Shown here: piece by piece, positions 1-12,500 of the stretch
How positions within the stretch are numbered: the stretch's first letter is position 1
Layout: each line of letters starts with the position of its first letter
From: Poecilobothrus nobilitatus
Lineage: Eukaryota; Arthropoda; Insecta; Diptera; Dolichopodidae
Length of the DNA stretch: 64,000 nucleotides
NCBI GenBank assembly: GCA_947095535.1
Contig: OX352773.1
Coordinates: 215,160,093-215,224,092 of the forward strand
Reading direction: 5' to 3'
Program-made: the position numbers and the translations under genes
The notes under the pieces: model-generated
Told to the model about the DNA's origin: nothing
The model's database searches: none
Seen by the model: the letters and a program-made list of their open reading frames with translations, nothing else

Positions 1-263
1 AAATCATCTGTGTGTAAAAGAAACTTTTTCAAATTAAATAAATTGAAAAAACTCTTGCCGAACTATGGAAATACATTAAATTTTTTTTATTACAAATTAC
101 AATAATACCTACATAATATAAAGCAGAAAAAAACTTTAGTCTTAATTATCCCTACTGTCTGAGAATTTAAAATAGTTTTTGTTTTTTTAAATAATATTAA
201 TCGGTTCTTCCATTTACAGTCTTTTTCAGAACTCCTATATCATTTGAGACAAAGTAATATTAT

Positions 264-460
264 TTTGCTTTTTTTTTTTTATTGCATGTCTCTGACACAT
301 AAATGTGGACAGGAAATTACTCAGCCTTTTCTGTTCAGGCGTGGCTGTAAATTTCGTAAGGGGGAATAACTCTTACAACGTGTGTGGGATTCGAAACCAC
401 ATTCCCTCGGTGTTTATAGCGTATTTTATACGCTCTTACCCACTAGGCTACCGAGGTCCC
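264..460 (-). mobile_element. tRNA-derived SINE, type A, near full length
   Basis: Read on the minus strand, it starts with a tRNA-like head: an A box like TAGCCTAGTGGG near 444-455 and a B box (GGTTTCGAATCCC) near 390. A GTCGTAAG/CTTACGAC hairpin follows, then a conserved tail with the palindrome CCACATTTATGTGT, then a poly(A) tail seen here as the T run at 269-281. The flanks carry a target-site duplication, aagtaatattat at 252-263 and aagtaatactat at 461-472. Other copies of the same unit lie at 32.2, 40.1, 43.5 and 62.7 kb. The tRNA head, poly(A) and flanking duplication together indicate a LINE-mobilised Pol III retroposon. The parent tRNA and family name are not assigned. Confidence 0.88.
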
Positions 461-472
461 AAGTAATACTAT

Positions 473-1328
473 ATTAATATGGATTAATCATATAGGGAAA
501 AATTGATTGATTTTAAGTGAAAAGTTTTTGTACGGTTTGTTATAAATGATGTAAGGTAAAAATAAGAAGTACATAAACATGATGATAGGATTTTACGATT
601 TTAAAAAATTGCAACCTTAATTTTAAAACCAAACCAAAATGTTAACGTACAGCCTACAATTTTTTTTATGTTGTTAAGTAAAAAATAACAAATATATTCT
701 ATTAAGATTGAAAATGTCGTTATTGTAATGTGAATGTAGAAAGAATGTGATATTTTCATCATACTAATATTATAACATACACCATCCTAAACTTTCATTT
801 TAACATTCTGTAGTTTAAATAAAAATATTTTAATAGATTTAATTTTTGATTGCTACTTTTTGCGTAGAAAATATAGTTTATTAATTTGAGCATAGATCCG
901 TATTTCTCATATAAGATGAATTACTGATTACTCTGAGAGACGAAACCAACTCTTTGAAACCATTTTATATAGCCGTATGACACAGAAGCATTTGCTTTAC
1001 GTAAGATTAAACCTAGAGAGCAATAATCAGTCGAAAACCTGTATTCATAAATATTAAAATGAAATCAAGAACGACAGATAATGTTGCCCGCGTATCCATT
1101 TCAAATATAGCTAATTGTCAGTGCCACAGTGCCTCTAAAAGACGATTTCTTTAGTAGTTTTTTTTTTTAGAAATTTAACAAAATACAAAATCAAACAGTG
1201 AAAAACTCTGCAAAGTAAAAACATTGTTAATTAAAAAAGTCTAAAAAGAAATAAAACAAGTGATAAGAACAATAACAATAAAGCACTAAAACAAATAACT
1301 ATTATTTGCTAGCGCAAGTAGATAATTA
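473..1328. other. unassigned sequence, moderately complex
   Basis: No open frame, RNA gene or repeat was recognised. The part at about 880-1140 is less homopolymeric than its surroundings and is followed at 1190-1310 by A-rich sequence with few thymine runs. That resembles an insect promoter and 5' leader in style only. There is no TATA box or initiator I would rely on. Confidence 0.3.
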
Positions 1329-2480
1329 TAATTATCACTATTATTATTATTATCATTATGATTATTATTAAAAAAAAGTGTAAAGAATAACTTTATTCAT
1401 CCCAAAAAAAAAAAAATAAAATAAATTTCTTGATGATGATTATAATGAACTTTTGTCAAGGGTATTAACAAACATCATTAAAACACAAAAAGTTCCAAGA
1501 AATTATTTTAGGTAATATAATTTTATTCCAATTTCATCATCTATAAAACATAAAAAAAAAAAACCGAATTCATCTATGAAGGATCATCATCATCTCTATA
1601 CAAAGAAAGACTAAGAAAATATATTTTCTATCTTTGCCATTTTTTTTTTTTTTCTTTGTTTTAGCATAAATATTTATTTTAGACAACAAAAGTTTTTCTT
1701 TTCCTTATGTTTTATGCCTCCTAGATCTCAACTTTTTTATTTTGTTTATTTTTAATTTTAAAAAAAGCCACAAGTTTTTAAAAAGAAAACCCTCAAAAAA
1801 ATTGATCAAAAAATTTCGTAAAGCTTAGACGAGAAGAAGACAAAAAAAAAAAAAATTAAAAATGGGAGAAAAAATGGTGACAGAAGGAGACAAAAAATCA
1901 ACTTCCTTTAATATAAAATAGAAAAAAAAAACAACTAAACTTCAAAAGCAGAGAAAAAAGACAACAAAAATTAACAACACAGAATTTAAAATAAAAAAAA
2001 TTTTTTTTTATGCCAAGGTATAGTAACAACATCTGGCAATGGCATTTTCATTTTTATTTAACTTATGCTGTTAAGGCTAGGTATGTTGATGGTTATATGG
2101 TAAAAATATGCAAAATAAAAAAAAAAAAACAGCATAATTTTGAACTTATGTTTTGTTTTTTTTTTTTTTCTCTAGCATTTGTAACTATGCGTTATTATTT
2201 GTATTATTTTTTTGACGTAAAAACTCAACGAACGATAAAAGTAATGAATACATTACAAGAATGAAAAAAAAAAACTGCGATTATTTTTATTTTTTTCTAT
2301 TAATACATGAGAAAAATTTCTAAATAGAGAAATTGTTATAAACAAAAATAAAAACAATAAGAAAATAAAATCAGAAATACAAAAAAAAAAAAATAATAAA
2401 TAAAAAACAAAAAATAGAGAAAAGAACAAAATAAAATAAATGAGAATGAAATGAGAAAGAGCGTAAATCTTTTAAGCTTT
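1329..2480. repeat. A-rich low-complexity stretch with (ATT)n start
   Basis: It begins with an imperfect (ATT)n run (about 1329-1368) and continues as A-rich DNA with many A or T runs of 8-15 bases. The 84-codon open frame at 2010-2264 has a lysine- and phenylalanine-rich translation expected from homopolymers and is not treated as a gene. Confidence 0.6.
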
Positions 2481-2500
2481 TATTATGTGCTCGGAATTAA

Positions 2501-2531
2501 GTTTCGGCTTCAGCGAAACGAATACCGAAAC
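2501..2531. other. small stem-loop with two competing stems
   Basis: GTTTCG (2501-2506) can pair with CGAAAC (2514-2519) across a 7-base loop. GTTTCGG (2501-2507) can instead pair with CCGAAAC (2525-2531). The sequence is GC-richer than everything around it. It could be the end of a dispersed repeat or a structured RNA element; nothing else supports a function. Confidence 0.35.
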
Positions 2532-5500
2532 GACCTTCAAAATTTTTTATTATTATTTTTTTTTTTTTGTTTTGTTTTTCTTTTCTTAGAACAGAAAAAC
2601 AAAAGCATATGAAAAATTTCATAAAAAAAAATCCTTAAAGTCTAAATGATATAAAATCGGGATAATCTTTTTTTCTGTATATTGTATAATTTTTAATTTT
2701 GATTATAAGCTTAAAAATATTCGCTGTTAAGTGAAAGTTGCACTACACAAATTATCGTTTTTTTGCGATTTCGATGTATTTATTATTCAACTTAAATCTA
2801 ACATTGACACATTAACACTGATTAAAAAGTTATTTAAGTAATTTGGATTAAATCATTTTAATGCTATAAATGTATTAATTTAAGAATATGAGTTTCAGTT
2901 GTATTCTAATTTAATAATTCAAATTTTTTGTTTAAATAATAACAAATTTAGTAAAATTTAAGGATGATGTATAGTGAATATAGTTAAAAGTTAAGTGTCA
3001 TATGAAAAATTTATGTTTAAGAACGATTTTTTATAAATAGAAAATATTAAGTTATATTAAATATTTTTTTTTTTACGATGAAATTGTAAAAGAAAACAAC
3101 ATTATTGTAAAGTTTATCATAAATCTAAATGTATATTCCCATTATTTGCGAAAATATTGTTAAATAAGAAAATAATCATCCTTGGCACTTTAGAAGCGAT
3201 CCCATCGTACTAACATAAATAATGCAACTGCTCATATATTATAGAGTATAGAAATCTAGTTTTTATAAATATTTTATTGTTAATATTACTTTTGATAAAG
3301 TAATGCTTCTCATGCATAACCTGTTAAATTAATAATTAAACAATTCTTCCTTTAAGACACCATCAACATATTTTTAAAAAGTTTAGCCTTCAAAACCCGG
3401 AAATTCGTACATAATACAAATTCTTTGCAGAAAAAATCATAATTTTTTTTGGAACTATGCAGAAAATGTTATTTATTGTAAGATTACCCTACAAAAATAA
3501 AAAAATTTAAATTCATGAGTAGAGAAAAGGATATCTAATAAAAATGAAATATTCTTAACTACAGGATATTTTGAATATCATGCAGGTGTCATAAGTTACA
3601 GAAATTCCCAACATCAATTAGTACCTACCTTATCCTACCTCTTTGTCATTTATCTTTTTTTTGTTCATTTTTTCATCGAAATCGCAAGAAAATGTTTTGT
3701 ATTAACTTACAACTTTTTTGCAGCCATTATTTTTTAAAGATGAATCGTTTTCTTATATATTAAATGAACATATGCCATTGAGAAGTGTTCCGAAGAGGTT
3801 ACAATTTGTTTTTATACACTATACTCTCTGTCTCTTTCTTTGGTATTTATGAATTCGAGGTCTGTTCATCTTTTGGAACATAAAAAATATGATTTATTAA
3901 TGTATTATTAATTTATATTCAGTATTATTATGTAAGAAATTTTAAACAGCCAGTATATTCGCATTAGATAATCAACCTAGTTAAAATTCATATTGCATAC
4001 ATATAGGCGAAGAAAAGCATATAAATTTCTTGTCGTGTTTTTATTTATGAACAGGTGAGAAAAAAAGTGTGTAAACTAAACTTTTTTTGTTTATTAAAAG
4101 CATTGCGAAAATTTAAAAGGATTTAAATATAAATTTAATTAAATATTGAAGTTAGAAGATTTAAATGATTTTATTTTATTATCATTTTGGTTTTGGCACG
4201 TTTATCTGAAGTGCAAAAAGAAAAAAATCATTTCAATATTACTACTGACTACGTTTCGCTAATAAATTATGGTCTAGGAACTTTGGGTGGTCGATTATCT
4301 ATTCAATGCTCGTTTTCCAAGCTTATTAATAATATTGTTTATTCAAACAATAAAATCTTACTTTCTTATTGTTTGAATACAATATTAAGAACTTATATTT
4401 GTGTCATTTTATAACCAGTTACAAATTTAATATACCTAGTAATACAGAAATTTCTTTGACTTTTAATAAATAATTGAAAGTTTAATTTTAGAAAGATATT
4501 TAAAAGAAAAAGAAAAAAAATATATTGTCGTTTCTAAAATAAGTTCTGGGCGACTAAAATTAAGAAACTTTTGACCTTATATAAAATTAGGCGAAATACT
4601 CAATGTAATACCCAATATACCCAATGAAATATAACCTGTAAGCTGAAATATAAGTATTGAAGGATCTAACTACCATGAAAGGATATTTGAAGAAAAAGTA
4701 GAAATACATTTAAAAGAACAAATTCTATTGTGAAAAAATAATTGATTTTGATCATATACCTTAACTACCGAATATGTTAACAAGTCTAAGCAAATGTTAT
4801 TGTTGAATTTCATTTACAAATTTCCATTGTGATCCATTTTATTTGAAGTGTATTTTGCTCAGAAAGAATGATGCTGACCATATTTTTCTTCTATATAAAA
4901 CACAAAAGTTTATAACCGATTGTTTTGGTCAAGCATAAAAAAAAAAAAAACAAAAAACTTATTACTATCGAAACTAAATTCAATATTACTTTTCTTAAGT
5001 TTCTCTACAGCTGAGAGGTACAAGTCAATTCAATTATAAAATATTAAATAGGAAAACATGTAAAGCAATTTTTTAAAAATATTTTAAAAAAGTTGAAATC
5101 TAATTAAAAAAATAAAATTCAATTTTAAAGTAACCCTTTTATTTTTGAAATATACAAAACTTTAATCTATATTTTTCATACGAATAAAAATGTACCCTAT
5201 TTAATAAAAAATAAATGAAAAAAAAAAATAAGAAAATAAAATTAAATTAAATCATATTCTATTTAAATTTAATCAGAGTGAATTGAAAATGTAAATAATT
5301 TAAAGAATAAAAAAGAAAACAAAAACTAAAATTGAACCCTGAGTTATCTAAAAATGTACCTAAAAATTTCATATACATATCACATCACTTTTCTTTCATA
5401 ATAATATACATTCACTTCAGATAATCATTTTAAATTAAGTTTACAATGTTGCTATTAAATTATAATATCATATTTATGTTGATGAAAAAAATGTATATTG

Positions 5501-6744
5501 AATTTTTGTATATATATACACTAATGCACATACAAAATCTATAGAATAAGAAAACAAAAAAAAAAAAAAACAAAATAAAAAAAGTCTATTAAAATAATGA
5601 AGAAAATAACAGGATACATAAATAATATGCATGTATTATTATTTTTTTTTTTCTCTTTTCTTGTTAATTTATTATAGAGGTTAATAACTAACGTTTAATA
5701 TCCTTGAAAATTAACAGAAAATTAAAAAAAAAAAAATCTCTTCCATTTTTTTTTTTTGCCTTCTGTATTTATTCTGTATTAATATTGTAGCTAATGTTAT
5801 TATACTGACGTTGTAATATGATTACATTTTACTTTTATTATTATTTTAATATGATTCGATTGATGAGATAATCTGTTGAATTAATAAACATACGACCTTG
5901 TTAGCTGTTCTGTTATGTTAAAAAAAAAAAAAAAAAAAAACAGAAAACAAAAATGAAATAAAAAATAAGAACGAGAGAAAAATATAATGAACTGAAAACT
6001 GTGCCTTGTGTTGTTTCTCAACAATGCTTTTTTTGTTTTACAGTTTTTTTTTTTTTTATGAAAATTAAAATTCAGAGGTAAAATTTTTAAATACGTTCTA
6101 AGATTATTTAAAAGAAAAGTTTTAACTTAATTTTTTTTTTTTTTTTTTTGCACCTCAAGGTTATAAGGAATTTCGTGACTTTATTTTGTGTTTTGGATTC
6201 CGTAAAAAAAAAATATTTAGATTATTAAAAAAGAAAAAAGAAGAAATTTAAAAAGAAAAATACTTAGTTGTTTTTAATGGTTGTAAACTAAGTATGTATA
6301 TATTATTATCATATATGTATGCATAAATATAATATGAATACTAGAATTAGAAAAACATACAAACAAAATAATTTTCTGGAAAAAGTAAAAACATATCGAA
6401 TAAAATTTAAATTTGACAAATAAAAACCATTGAGCTCAGTAAAAGTTAAAAAAAAATTATGGATATTGTTATTATGCACACTCTGTAGCTAATATAAATA
6501 ATCATGTATGTACCTTGTACAAAAAAAATTGTCATTTCGCCGGGAGAAAATTTTAAATAATAAGTCTTCAAAAATAGCTTCTCAAAATTCTTAAAACATT
6601 GTTACATTGATAGTTTTATTACTGTACTTTTCATATGTAAATTCATATATATATAATAAATATATATATATATATATATATAATATATATATAATATGTA
6701 TTATATATAGATATAGAACATATATTGGAAATAATGTAATATAT
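2532..6744. other. AT-rich sequence without recognisable genes
   Basis: This stretch holds homopolymer runs, the longest an A run of about 22 ending near 5940, and no recognisable protein similarity. The 75-codon frame at 4187-4414 starts inside AT-rich DNA and matches no family I know. An imperfect (TA)n tract lies at about 6649-6712. Confidence 0.5.
6649..6712. repeat. imperfect (TA)n microsatellite
   Basis: Alternating TA sequence interrupted by a few AAT and TGT units. It lies just upstream of the foldback element at 6745. Confidence 0.85.
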
Positions 6745-7316
6745 GGGATCATTCTAATTGGTCTAAACCCATTTTTCTAAAAAACATTTGGCATAAACCC
6801 AGTTGGCATAAAAAGTTTTTTAGCATAAATTCAGTTAAGATAAAAAACATAAATTGGTTAAATTCCATTTATACTAATGAGATACCTACTTCGCACAAAA
6901 TCGTTTTGACAAATGGGACATTTGGCATAAATGTTTTGTAGGTGATATTTTTGTAGTTGGTTACGTTTAAGGTTGTTACTGTTGGTCATAATGACAATGA
7001 CTGTCAAGGATGATGGCAATAATGATGTTTATAATTCTGTATTTAAATTTGTACTTTAGATATACACCTAAGAAAGCTGAAACTTAAAATTGTTAGTCGA
7101 TAAATAATAATAAATAACAATATTTTTTGGTTTTTGCAGTTTCAATAATTGGTTTAGCGGAGGTTTAGAAGTCACCCATTAGAATAAATGGAATTTTGTT
7201 AAATCTCTTTTTATGTTGACTTACTTTATGATAAAAGTCTTTTTTTTTTGTTAAATGTCTTTATGTCAAGTGAGTTTTTGAGAAATGGATTTATGGTAAA
7301 TATCATATAAACCCGA
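6745..7316. mobile_element. foldback/MITE-like element with ~150-bp inverted arms
   Basis: The left arm (about 6745-6900) and the reverse complement of the right arm (about 7165-7316) can be aligned along most of their length. Matched blocks include ctaaacccatttttct against a right-arm block reading ataaatccatttctc, and ttccatttatactaatgag against ttccatttattctaatggg. Both arms are rich in variants of GGCATAAA. The centre (6901-7164) has no open frame. Long inverted arms with no coding capacity suggest a non-autonomous DNA transposon or foldback element. The arms have diverged, so it is old; exact ends and target duplication were not resolved. The 63-codon minus frame at 7266-7457 overlaps its edge and is not a gene. 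Confidence 0.65.
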
Positions 7317-7500
7317 AAAATATATTATTATATACGTAAATAATTGTTTAAGGAGAATTGTAACGTAAAATTTAACAAAAAAATTGGAATAGGTTAAGAA
7401 GCTATTAAATAATGAAATCTGACTTATTGCAAATAAATTAAAAAAAAAAAAAAACACAAAAAATAAAAATTTGTAAATTGGTTTAAAACGAAATTCTAAC

Positions 7501-7803
7501 GAAATTTGGATATACTTTACTTTACGTACATTGTGCGGTTGCCTTGAAATTTTACATAACGGTACCTAGTGACGTCCCCTATATTTCATAGAACATGACT
7601 TTTGGCAAACATGAACATGATAGAATAGTAGGCCCAACAATGTTGTAAAAAATTGATTCCTGTATACTATCGTATCGTATCGTAAATGTTAAGAAAATTT
7701 CAAAATAATCAATTTGATTTATAGGTAACGTCTCTAGGTATCGTTATGTAAAAAATTAAGGTAATCGGACAATGTATCTAAAGTAAAGTATACCCCGAAA
7801 TTT
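7501..7803. mobile_element. MITE of about 300 bp with ~85-bp terminal inverted repeats
   Basis: The left end (7502-7585) contains ATATACTTTACTTTA, then tacataacggtacctagtga. The reverse complement of the right end (7719-7803) gives GTATACTTTACTTTA, then tacataacgatacctagaga, so the two ends match over about 85 bases with few differences. The core has a short (GTATC)n run near 7668-7683 and no open frame. Length, long TIRs and absence of coding sequence fit a miniature inverted-repeat transposable element. The superfamily is not assigned because the target duplication is unclear in AT-rich flanks. Confidence 0.8.
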
Positions 7804-8458
7804 TAATATGTATCTGAATTTTTGAGAACTTTTGTTCTTATTCAAAACTTCAATTTTTAAAAGATTTAAACAAAAAATATTGGAATAAAATGCAATATAT
7901 TATTAAATAAGCAATATACTACTTAAAGTTTTTTGATCTTATTTAAAAATGCATAGATACACAATACAAAAAATGCTTCTATACAAAAATAAAGGAAAAA
8001 ACATTTTATTTCATTCATTTGTTGAAAAATGTAAAAATAAAAAAAAAAATTGACATTAACAAAAGAATTTTTAAAAGTTATTTTTTCAAAATAATATGAA
8101 AATCTATTCCTTTAATTTCTCTTCAAGCATATTAAGGATTTCTTATTGAATTGAGCGTAATAGAATTAAAAATGTGTATGAACTTAAATCAATATTACAT
8201 ATATTTAACATATTAAAGAACAATAAATCAATGATTTAGAATTTTATTTATTTATAGTAATAATAAGTTTAACAGTTTTTTTTTTTATTTTTGTTGTTTG
8301 ATTAACTTAAAACGGTATCAATGTTCTATGGCTTTTTTTGTTATAAATTTTAAAATGATGTCAACTGTCAATGTTTTGTATTTGTAACATATATTTTGAT
8401 AATTAAGAATTTTGAAGTAATTTATAATAGGATGAACCTTTCAATATTGTTTCGTTTT
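7804..8458. other. AT-rich sequence, nothing recognised
   Basis: No repeat, RNA gene or credible open frame was recognised between the MITE and the U1 repeat. Confidence 0.5.
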
Positions 8459-9766
8459 TAGCACTTTTCCAAAAAAATTTTGAAAAAATGTGCTTATTAG
8501 TTTCACTCTGTCCGTCCGTCCGTCTGTTTACAAAACTTCTACACCGTTAAAGATAGAGAAAAAAAATTTTAACCATGGGTAGGTCTCGTAAAAAAAATAA
8601 TTTTGTGGAACAACTTTTTCATGTAGCCCCTTCCATTACGGAGCAACACTCTCAAACTTTGAAAAAGCCCTATTTTTAAATACATATATCTTATGTTCTG
8701 CTTAAGATTTTTTCAATCTGAAAACGTCATTCGACAGGTATTTCTTTTATCTTTGTAAATTAATATCAAAATCATATAATTTTTTTAAATTTAGTATTTA
8801 AATTTACCGTTATGTGAAAACCAAATTTTGCATGATTTTTCTACTTTCATAACTCCGGCACGCTTTTAGATAGAGGCTTGAAATTTTGAGACAAGAAAGA
8901 ACTTTTAGAATTAGTATAAGTTTGCTCAGAAAATTTTTTTGGGCCACCCCCTGTTTATGAGATATGAGGGCTTAAAAATTGAAAATTTGCTATTAAACAC
9001 CTGTAACTTAGGAACCTGTACACATTTTACTTCTGCAAGATATAAAATTTAAAGCTACAGTAATATATTTTAATGTGTGTTAAAGGTTTGTTTTAGTGTA
9101 AAGGGTTCCAAAGTTGCAGCTCTTCAAAATTGCGAAAAAGTCCCATTTTCAGATGGATATATCTCAGGCCCTGCGTAATAGTTTTGCAATCTAAAACCGT
9201 CAGAAGATCGAAAATTTTATTATCGATATAAAAGAATATCAAAATTATGCAATATTTTATAATTTACTATTTAAATTTACCGTTATGTGAAAACCATATT
9301 TTGCATGAAATTTCTTTTTTCATAACTCCGGCACGCCTTTAGATAGAAACCTGAAATTTGAGACAAGAAATTTGAGACAAGAAAGAACTTTTAGAATTAG
9401 TATAAGTTTCCTCAGAAATTTTTTTGGTAGCACCCCCTCTTTAAGAGTTATTACTCCTCAAAAATTGAAAATTTGCTATTTTTAGACACCTGTAACTTAG
9501 GCACCTGTAAAAATTTTTCTTCGGCGAGGCATGAAAATTAAAGGTTCAATAATATATTTTTACGCGTGTTAACGGCTTTTCTTAGTTATATAGGATTCCG
9601 GACTTACGGCCCCTCAAAATTTCAAAAATGTCCTATTTTCACGTTTTTTCTTATTACATGAAATTTTCAAATTTTTGTCAAAGTCAAAATTCTAAACAGT
9701 TTGTATTGAGTTTGGAAATGTGCGCTTTTAAAAACCGTTGGTTTACATTCTATCTTGTTTGATTTA
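8459..9766 (+). mobile_element. unclassified repeat family U1, copy with internal duplication
   Basis: It begins tttttagcacttttcc and ends near ttggtttacattctatcttgttt; both boundaries recur at the other U1 copies. Shared internal landmarks are a tccgtccgtccgtctgtttac block near 8510, accatggg near 8573, taccgttatgtgaaaacca, cataactccggcacgc and cacctgtaacttagg. The taccgttatg block occurs twice here, at 8806 and 9278, so about 472 bp is tandemly duplicated (roughly 8664-9135 and 9136-9607); copies at 30.7 and 37.0 kb have it once. No coding capacity is seen. A non-autonomous DNA element is one reading, but the class is unknown. Confidence 0.75.
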
Positions 9767-9841
9767 TTTGAAATTTCTGTAAAATATATTTACAATGATA
9801 GACAGGATGTAATAAACGGAAGATTGGGTGCGGGGTTATAA

Positions 9842-9895
9842 AGTTATAGGTCATGAAGCCATATTCAAAATGAATTTATAACCTATGGCTTTATG
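9842..9895. other. imperfect inverted repeat
   Basis: catgaagccata (9852-9863) and tatggctttatg (9884-9895) are inverted copies with one mismatch, and ataggt (9846-9851) pairs with part of ataacctat. It could form a hairpin. It lies in a short, less AT-rich patch (9831-9990) with several gatctataa and gatttataa words. Confidence 0.45.
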
Positions 9896-12380
9896 AAATT
9901 GGTGACATATGGATTTATAATCTATCGCATAATGATATATACCATTTTAAGATTGATCTATAACTTTTGATCTATAATTTTAGGGGTTGCGAATAAAAAT
10001 TTCGTTTATAATAGGTACTAATATGGTTCTATATACTTTACTTTTCAGTTTCACTAAAATAAATAATTATTAATATCAGATAATAACAATTCTATTGATT
10101 GAAATAAAATCTATTTGTCATATTCACTTTCTTTAAATTTGCACATATTTAAGCCCAAAAATATAAAATCAGAAAATTATAAAAAAAAAGATTTCTATTT
10201 TTAATAAAGATTAAAAGTTTCTGTTATGAAAGTTGTTATGATGGCTTATATTATATATCTACTAGTCATGAATTGAATTTTTAATTCATTTAATTTTTTT
10301 TTGTTGATCTGAAAAAAAAAAAACTTTTCATTATTTTAGAAAAGTTCAATAACTTTATACAAAAATTTTTACTTCCCTAATAATAATTTCTTAGAATTTT
10401 GAGTTCTTAAAATTACTAACCATGTTTAAATTCGTCGAAAGTTATTTTATGCCAGTATTTTTATTTTAATAAATTATGAATGTATTTTATACACTTCAAT
10501 AGTCAAGATTTATTTATATTTTAATACCTTTAGGTTTCATTGTTTTGAAAGTGTAGGTGTTGATTATATATTTTTATACTTCTACTTTTATACATTTTAT
10601 TATAACTTTGAATATTTCTGAATATTTTTGACAAAATTTATATATAAATAGAAAGTCTGTTAATTTGCTTATTTTCTAATCATATGCATTTCAATCCATG
10701 GTGTATTTATTATCATCAAATTTTATTGAAGTATTTCTCTGATCCTATAAAACGAAACCGTGTTATACCGTTTCATCTGTTATAAACAATTTCGAAATGA
10801 ATGACCTTTAATATATCTAATATATTCGACCGAATAACATGACACTTTTCAAAAACTTTCGTCTAAGTTACATATAAGGACGGAAGGGATACTGTATCAA
10901 TTTAGTTATGATAATTTAATCCGTTATAGGTACAGGTACAGGTACAGGTAAAGGGGTAATTTTCAGGTTAGGATGCAGGTTACAGGGATAATTTAAATCA
11001 TTACCAAAAGTTTGTCGATAATATATTTTATATATGAATCATAGTAACTTTTACAAAGATATTTTATTCAACTTGAAAAAGTACTTTATTCTTGTTTAGT
11101 TTCATTAAAATATTTATCCGGTGATGGCCCACATCCTTATCCGATGATGGCCCATATCCTAAAGGAAAAGGACCCAAAAAATTTTGAAATGTTATTATTA
11201 AATAATAATATTTATCCGGTAAAGCTCTTTTTGAAGAAATATTTTGGGTGGAATCCTAGCACTCTATTAATGATTATTGATTAGCTATAAGATATTGTTC
11301 TGTTATCATTGTCATAATATTTACCATTTTCATAATATCTATTACTTTTTCAATAGAGTTATCCAATCGATCGATTAAAAGAAATGCTAAATACCAAATC
11401 ATTAATTAAATGGGATAAGTAAAAAGTGAAAATTATGTCTAATTTATATAAAAAAAAATCGAAAAATTTTTATTAAAAAATTCAAAGAAAATTACGGGGA
11501 AATTTTTTTTTATACTTGTGAAAATAAAATGTAAATGGAATAGTATATTATGTACCTAGCTCTAATTTTTTAATAAATAAAAATAAAATAAAAAAGTTTA
11601 TTTTTAAAATTAAATTTTTTAATGCTGAGAAAAAAAAATGTGTTTAGTAAACCTGTTGTTTTTATTTTTGCATTTTAAAGTAAGGAATAAAAAAAAAAAT
11701 TCTTTTCAGTTCAATAATTTTTAAAGAAAGTTAAGGAACTTTTTTTTTTTATTTTTATATTCTTTCATGAGGAAAAATCTTCAATTGGAAAATTATGTTT
11801 ATTTTTTAATTTTAAATTTTTTTTTATTTTTAGTTTTTTTTTTTTTTTTTTTTCAATTTATAAACTTATCAATTACTGTTATGAAAATAAAATTTAAAGT
11901 TGTGAGTTCTAAAACATTTTATTTTTGATTTTTAATTTTTTTTTTCTTTTTTTATTTTCTTTTTAACGCACTTTATTTTTTTATATTTTTACGCTTGTGG
12001 TATTTTTACATAAAAAAAAAACATTGCAAATGGTAACCTAAAGTTAAAAACAAATTTAAAAATGATTGCAGAAAAAAAATGAACAGTATCGCATAATAAA
12101 ATAATTAAAAGTTTATGACAAATATATGGTGTTAAGACACTTAAAGATGTAATAAATGATCTTTCTAGCTCAACTCATTGTTCTTAGTAAACAATTTTTG
12201 AAACTTTGAGTTTTTTATAATTTTGTTTCTGAATTACTTCCCATATAACATAGGAAAAAGCTATTGTATTTTGGTTTATTTTACCTCTAGTTAAGAAATT
12301 ATGATGTGAAACCCCTAAATCTATGCAATCGTTTGTTAATAATTATATTATTGCGCTTTAAAAGATTTTCTTTCTTTTGA
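9896..12380. other. AT-rich sequence with two short tandem repeats
   Basis: A (GGTACA)-type tandem run lies at about 10928-10952. A 23-bp unit (tatccgRtgatggcccaYatcct) occurs twice near 11114-11160, and a third tatccggt lies near 11213. The rest is homopolymer-rich, with no gene recognised. Confidence 0.5.
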
Positions 12381-12381
12381 G

Positions 12382-12500
12382 AGGCCTTGATGGCTGTGTG
12401 GTTAAGCATCAAATGCTTATTTACCGAAAGAGTGCTGATGCAAATCATACAAAGATCAATAAACATTTAACGAAAATGTTGGGGACAAAAATTACAGATA
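12382..12500 (+). mobile_element. degenerate tRNA-derived SINE head
   Basis: gaggccttgatggctgtgtggttaagc resembles a tRNA 5' half with an A box (TGGCTGTGTGG). About 45 bases on, gatgcaaatcatac is a weak B box. Spacing is right for a tRNA-like promoter but the B box has decayed, so this is a relic, not a functional tRNA. Confidence 0.4.

Noticed and set aside
2010..2264. 84-codon open frame
   Set aside because: Composition follows A and T runs; no domain, no conserved motif and no regulatory context.
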